The notes beneath the pieces are model-generated. The model did no database searches and was not told the DNA's origin. It saw nothing but the letters and a program-made list of their open reading frames with translations. The translations under genes were made by a program, and so were the position numbers. A stretch of 64,000 bases of DNA from Flavobacterium flavigenum. GTDB lineage: Bacteria > Bacteroidota > Bacteroidia > Flavobacteriales > Flavobacteriaceae. How positions within the stretch are numbered: position 1 is the first letter of the stretch; each line of letters opens with the position of its first letter. The DNA is taken from NCBI RefSeq assembly GCF_027111255.2, contig NZ_CP114285.2:1054001-1118000 (forward strand), in the 5' to 3' direction. Positions 59,500 through 64,000 of this stretch are shown one piece after another.

Positions 59500-62400
59500 A
59501 TGAGAAATAGAAAAATTAAACAACTTTTATTTAGCTTGTTAATCCTATTATTGCTTGTCAACTGCACTAATAAAGAATCAGATGAAAAGATATTTTCAAT
59601 GCTAAACCCAACCGATACAGGAATTGATTTCAGCAATAACTTAACTGAAAATGACTCTCTTAATTACTTTACGTACCATTATATATATCTGGGAGGAGGG
59701 GTTGCTACAGGTGATATCAATAATGATGGGCTTGCAGATATCTTTTTTACAGGAAATCAAGTACCTAATAAATTATATCTAAACAAAGGAAACCTAAAAT
59801 TTGAAGATATCACTAAAAAGGCAGGTGTTGGAGGTGATGACCGCTGGTACAATGGAGTTACTATGGCAGATGTAAACGGAGATGGTTTTTTAGACATTTA
59901 TTGCAGTGTAAGTGGAAAATTTGGACCAAAGAATAACCAATTATACATTAATAATGGTAACGGTACCTTTACAGAAAAAGCTAAAGAATATGGCATTGAT
60001 GATGCTGGAGATAGTACACAAGGAACATTCTTTGATTATGATAAGGATGGAGATTTAGATTTATTTGTAGCTAATTATCCTCCAACCAAATTTAATTCTC
60101 CAACTTTTGCTTATGTACAAATGATGATAAATGTAAAAGATAATGAATCAGGTCATTTGTATCGAAATGATGGTAATCATTTTGTCAATGTTACCCAAGA
60201 TGCAGGAGTCAAAGCGTATGGATTATCATTGAGTGCCACAATTGGTGATTTAAATAATGATAGCTGGCCAGATATTTATGTTTCAAATGATTTCAGTTCT
60301 CCTGATTTCATGTATATCAATAATCAGGATGGCACTTTTAAGGAAGTAGTTAAACAATCAATGGCACATAATTCTTTTTATGGAATGGGCGTAGACATTT
60401 CTGATTTTAATAATGATGGAAATCTGGATCTTTTTCAGGTAGATATGGATGCTAAAGATAATCGTCGCAAAAAAGCAAATATGTCCAGTATGAATCCGCA
60501 GCTTTTTTGGGATGTTGTTGATGCCGATTTTAATTATCAATATATGCACAATTGCATGCAGTTAAATACAGGAATTATAGAGAATGGAATACCACATTTT
60601 GGAAACATATCCCGTATTACAGGAACCTCCTCTACTGACTGGAGCTGGGGACCATTATTCGCAGATTTTGACAATGACGGAAATAAAGATTTGTTTGTAA
60701 GTAATGGTACCAGAAGAGAAATTAATAATAATGATTTCTTTAACAGCTTTGAGGCTCTAAAAGAACGTCCTAAAGATCTTCTTAAAAAATCGCAGGAAAT
60801 CCCATCTGAGAAAATCGATAATTTTATGTTTCAGAATAAAGGTAATTTGCACTTTGAACAGGTTAATAAAAAATGGGGAATTGAATACAAAGGCTTTTCA
60901 AATGGTGTTGCATATGTTGACTTGGATAACGATGGCGATTTGGATTTGGTAGTAAACAATATTGATGATTATGCCTCTGTTTTTGAAAATTCAAGCTCTA
61001 AAATCAATAATTATATCAAGATAAAATTCAAAGGAAATTCAAAAAACACTTATGGTTTAGGGAACCGTGTTTACATCAAAACAAAAAAGGGAACCCAGAT
61101 GCAGGAACTTACTTTAACAAGAGGTTTTCAGTCGTCAGTTTCTCCTGAATTGCACTTTGGATTAGCAAAAGACAAAACTATCGACGAAGTAAAAGTAGTC
61201 TGGACAAACGGTAAAGTTCAAAAGTTATATAATGTGAAGGCAAACCAAACACTAAACTTCAAAGAACAGGATGCGAAAGAAGAAACAGCTGCAAAAACAA
61301 TTGTAAAAAATACTCTTTTCAAAACAGAAAATGGTGTATTCCCGGTTTTTAAACATGAAGAGAACAAATACGATGATTTTAAAGATCAGGTCTTGCTGCC
61401 TCATAAAATGTCTACTTTCGGACCCACTATTTGTGTTGGCGATCTGAATAAAGACGGTCTTGATGATTATTTCATTGGAGGTTCCTCAGGTTATACCGGA
61501 AAAATATTTTTGCAAACTCAAAATGGATTTACAGAAAAAAAAGTTCCGGCACTGGAGGAAGATAAATTTAGTGAAGATACAGGTTCATTGATTTTTGATG
61601 CTGATAACGATGGTGATAATGATTTATATGTAGTAAGCGGAGGCTACGAATTTTTTATAAATGATTCAAAACTACAAGACAGATTATACCTGAATAACGG
61701 AAAAGGTGATTTTATCAAAGCGCCAAAAGGAGTGCTGCCAACGATGCTGACAAGCAGTTCAAAAGTATATCCGATTGATTTTGATAAAGATGGAAAAAAA
61801 GATCTTTTGGTTTTAGGAAGACAAGTCCCGGGACAATATCCATCACCCACTACCACGTATTTACTACATAATATCAGTACTGCTGACCAGCCTCGATTTG
61901 AACTTTCTAAAAAAGCCCCTAAAGAATTTATAAATTTAGGAATGGCAACAAGTGCTGTAATAACTGATTTTAATAATGACAAATCAGACGACATCATTAT
62001 TGTTGGCGAATGGATGCCAATACGTGCTTTTCAAAATACAAAAACAGGTTTCAAAGAAGTTACCAAAAACATGGGGCTTACTGATGACACTACAGGATGG
62101 TGGTGGAGCATTCAGCAAGGTGATTTTGACAAGGATGGCGACATGGATTATATTGTTGGAAATAACGGATTGAATTATAAATATCAGGCCACTCCAAATG
62201 AAACTTTTGACATTTTTGTAAAAGACTTTGATAATGACAAACACAAAGATATTGTATTAAGCTACTATAATGATGGCAAGCAATATCCGGTGCGTGGGCG
62301 TGGCTGTTCTTCTCAGCAAATTCCAAATATCAAGAAAAAATTCAAAGACTACGAAAGTTTTTCACAAGCAACACTTGTTGATGTTTATACCGAAAAATCA

Positions 62401-62796
62401 CTTAAAGAAGCTTTACATTATAAAGTTAAATCTTTTGCAAGTATCTATCTGGAAAACAGAAATGGAAAATTTATCATTCATAAATTACCTATTCAGGCGC
62501 AGATTAGCTGTATCAATCAAATAGCGGTTGAAGACTTTGATAAGGATGGTAACCTTGATGCTTTAATTACAGGCAATATGTTTAACTCTGAAGTGGAAAC
62601 GCCAAGGAACGATGCAGGTCATGGCTTGTTTTTAAAAGGAAACGGCAAAGGTGCATTTACACCGGTTTCAGCAGTTAAAAGTGGATTCTTTACTCCTGGA
62701 GATGTGAAAAACATGGAAAAAATTAAAGTAAAAGACAAAAATTACTTTCTGATAACCAAAAACGATTCATTTTTACAAACGATCAGAATTAATTAG
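59500..62796 (+). CDS. Double FG-GAP propeller lipoprotein with central ASPIC/UnbV domain
   Basis: This 1098-residue lipoprotein has a signal ending at LLVNC (Cys22). A first set of seven Ca2+-type loops lies between about 71 and 485 (DINNDGLADIF, DVNGDGFLDIY, DYDKDGDLDLF and so on). An ASPIC/UnbV domain follows (about 505-590, RGFQSSVSPELHFGLA). A second set of seven loops lies between about 645 and 1035 (DLNKDGLDDYF to DFDKDGNLDAL). The layout implies two seven-bladed propellers joined by the ASPIC domain. It lies 82 bases after the other propeller gene and ends the cluster, followed by a hairpin. The ligand is unknown. Confidence 0.85.
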   Translation: MRNRKIKQLLFSLLILLLLVNCTNKESDEKIFSMLNPTDTGIDFSNNLTENDSLNYFTYHYIYLGGGVATGDINNDGLADIFFTGNQVPNKLYLNKGNLKFEDITKKAGVGGDDRWYNGVTMADVNGDGFLDIYCSVSGKFGPKNNQLYINNGNGTFTEKAKEYGIDDAGDSTQGTFFDYDKDGDLDLFVANYPPTKFNSPTFAYVQMMINVKDNESGHLYRNDGNHFVNVTQDAGVKAYGLSLSATIGDLNNDSWPDIYVSNDFSSPDFMYINNQDGTFKEVVKQSMAHNSFYGMGVDISDFNNDGNLDLFQVDMDAKDNRRKKANMSSMNPQLFWDVVDADFNYQYMHNCMQLNTGIIENGIPHFGNISRITGTSSTDWSWGPLFADFDNDGNKDLFVSNGTRREINNNDFFNSFEALKERPKDLLKKSQEIPSEKIDNFMFQNKGNLHFEQVNKKWGIEYKGFSNGVAYVDLDNDGDLDLVVNNIDDYASVFENSSSKINNYIKIKFKGNSKNTYGLGNRVYIKTKKGTQMQELTLTRGFQSSVSPELHFGLAKDKTIDEVKVVWTNGKVQKLYNVKANQTLNFKEQDAKEETAAKTIVKNTLFKTENGVFPVFKHEENKYDDFKDQVLLPHKMSTFGPTICVGDLNKDGLDDYFIGGSSGYTGKIFLQTQNGFTEKKVPALEEDKFSEDTGSLIFDADNDGDNDLYVVSGGYEFFINDSKLQDRLYLNNGKGDFIKAPKGVLPTMLTSSSKVYPIDFDKDGKKDLLVLGRQVPGQYPSPTTTYLLHNISTADQPRFELSKKAPKEFINLGMATSAVITDFNNDKSDDIIIVGEWMPIRAFQNTKTGFKEVTKNMGLTDDTTGWWWSIQQGDFDKDGDMDYIVGNNGLNYKYQATPNETFDIFVKDFDNDKHKDIVLSYYNDGKQYPVRGRGCSSQQIPNIKKKFKDYESFSQATLVDVYTEKSLKEALHYKVKSFASIYLENRNGKFIIHKLPIQAQISCINQIAVEDFDKDGNLDALITGNMFNSEVETPRNDAGHGLFLKGNGKGAFTPVSAVKSGFFTPGDVKNMEKIKVKDKNYFLITKNDSFLQTIRIN

Positions 62797-63256
62797 AAGC
62801 TTCATACAACATGTATAGGCGATAGCATTTGGTCTAAAATATTTACAGATTTAATATAAATTGAAATTCTTCAAACAGGATATTTCACTTTCAGATATTA
62901 AGTTAAACAATACTTACAAGGTCTCTTTTTGATCTTGTAAGGGATTGTTTTTCTGAAATTTGGTATAGAGAAACATCTCAAAAGTTGTGATTAACCAATT
63001 GCTAAATAATTCAAGTCTGTTCTATTAATTGATGCGCACTCTATCTCCTTGTATCATGTTTTCTAAATAATTAAATCTCATTTTCTAAAATCAACCACTA
63101 AATATTTAATCATTTAATCGTCTTTTAGGAACAGACCAGTTAGGTAATGCTTCATTGAGATTAATAAATTCCATCATGTTGTTTTTTATGTTCAGTCAGA
63201 TTTGTAAAACTGATTGTCAATCCTATGCTTATTAACTGTATTAAAGCAATCAAACC
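62797..63256. other. 460-base gene-free stretch
   Basis: This stretch is AT-rich with no credible open frame. It holds the hairpin at 62913-62951 and no perfect TAnnTTTG in front of the barrel gene; the nearest match, CAGATTTG, starts near 63199. Nothing else is seen. Confidence 0.5.
62913..62951 (+). terminator. Hairpin terminator after the double propeller gene
   Basis: An 11-bp stem with one G-T pair (62913-62923 with 62931-62941) has a 7-base loop, 116 bases after the stop, followed by GGATTGTTTTTC. The U-tract is displaced, so it is moderate in strength. Confidence 0.55.
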
Positions 63257-64000
63257 ATGAAAAAAATACTATCATTATATCCTGCATTTGTTTTTATAAC
63301 ATTTGTTTTAATCAATTTTACTGCGCAAAAAATATCTGCTCAGGGATGTGTCGCTGTTCGTCAAATGGGTGGTCTTTACATGAATTCTGCCAGTTCTTAT
63401 AATTTAAACGAAGGTGAATTTCAGGTAGGAACAAATTACCGTTATTTTCATTCGTGGCGGCATTTTGTTGGCAAGGAAGAACAATTAGAGCGTCAGACTT
63501 CAGGCGGTGGTCATGACAAAAACGGTGTGGAGAGAGGAAATGCCGTAAACATTTATTCGCATGCGGTAGATTTCAATTTTTCGTACGGAATAACCAGCAG
63601 AATCCAGATAAATGCCACTTTACCTTATGTACATAATGAGCGTTCTCAGGTTCTGCGACAAACAACTCCTGTAAAAGATACACTTAGATACAGTGTTTAT
63701 GCACAAGGTATTGCAGATGCAAGACTAAGTGTAAATTACTGGTTTTTTGATCCAAAAACGACTCATAAAGGAAATTTAATGTTGGGACTCGGGTTAAAAT
63801 TAAATACTGGAAGCCATGACCGAATGGATGATGCACCACAAGCAGATGGCACAACGAAAAGTGTGGTAATGGACCAGGCCATCCAGCCCGGTGACGGCGG
63901 AATTGGAATTTCTATAGAGGCACAAGTTTTCAGACAATTAACAGGACGCTTGTACGGATTTGCTAACGGTTATTATTTATTTAATCCAAAAGAATCAAAT
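63257..64000 (+). CDS. Outer-membrane beta-barrel protein (partial)
   Basis: The frame starts at the ATG at 63257 and runs off the right edge after 248 codons without a stop. A signal peptide (about 1-29, ending ISAQ) is followed by Tyr/Phe-rich alternating strands, for example FQVGTNYRYFHSWRHF, VDFNFSYGITSRIQINATLPYVH and a MLGLGLKLNTGSHD segment. This pattern is that of a large outer-membrane barrel similar to those annotated as transporter or phenol-degradation meta-pathway-like proteins. It lies about 460 bases from the propeller gene and probably has its own promoter, although none is clear. Confidence 0.72.
   Translation, partial: MKKILSLYPAFVFITFVLINFTAQKISAQGCVAVRQMGGLYMNSASSYNLNEGEFQVGTNYRYFHSWRHFVGKEEQLERQTSGGGHDKNGVERGNAVNIYSHAVDFNFSYGITSRIQINATLPYVHNERSQVLRQTTPVKDTLRYSVYAQGIADARLSVNYWFFDPKTTHKGNLMLGLGLKLNTGSHDRMDDAPQADGTTKSVVMDQAIQPGDGGIGISIEAQVFRQLTGRLYGFANGYYLFNPKESN

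Overview
The window is chromosomal DNA from a member of the Bacteroidota, most likely a Flavobacterium or close relative. The signs are strongly AT-rich intergenic DNA, Bacteroidota -7 promoter elements (TAnnTTTG) in front of many genes, little Shine-Dalgarno signal, SusC/SusD proteins, a hybrid two-component system, bshA (bacillithiol) and a cytophagalysin-type protease. No rRNA, tRNA, CRISPR array or intact insertion sequence was seen. The species call is inference.

Region 1 (1-33 kb) is mostly core genome. It holds an arginase-family hydrolase, a DEAD-box helicase, a dicarboxylate symporter, aroC, an LpxH-like phosphoesterase and bshA with a PrcB-domain lipoprotein. A minus-strand run then encodes an amidase, an MCE/MlaD protein, a membrane Fe-S protein, a CCG-domain partner and two small proteins. 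It is divergent from an LptD-like gene followed by ridA. Next come mgsA, a BadF-type sugar kinase, gapA and pfkA, a glycolysis and methylglyoxal group. A giant TamB-like gene is divergent from tsaD, rsmE, a DUF4159 gene and a SpoU methyltransferase. An M43 protease, an AI-2E family permease, a THUMP-like methyltransferase and a VanX-like dipeptidase close the region.

Region 2 (33.7-45.3 kb) starts with a frameshifted and truncated fatty acid desaturase. It continues with a five-gene minus-strand operon for xylo-oligosaccharide use: GH43, GH43, GH8, and two tandem CE1-type esterases. A gene-free 700-bp stretch upstream of this operon carries a good promoter-terminator pair on the same strand. 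This could be a leader with an attenuator, a small RNA, or a scar of lost susCD genes. A YyaL/SPATA20-type lipoprotein and a GPH-family sugar transporter with an 18-bp inverted repeat just upstream complete the cluster.

Region 3 (45.5-62.8 kb) is on the plus strand: a 1378-residue hybrid sensor/regulator (HTCS), a SusC/SusD pair, a small anchored unknown, a vanadium-haloperoxidase-like protein with all PAP2 active-site motifs, and two lipoproteins built from seven-bladed FG-GAP propellers with ASPIC/UnbV domains (one propeller in the first, two in the second). This SusCD-haloperoxidase-propeller group is the best candidate for an undescribed system. The proteins look exported and surface-attached, and the regulator could control this cluster, the xylan cluster, or both. 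The window ends inside an outer-membrane beta-barrel gene.
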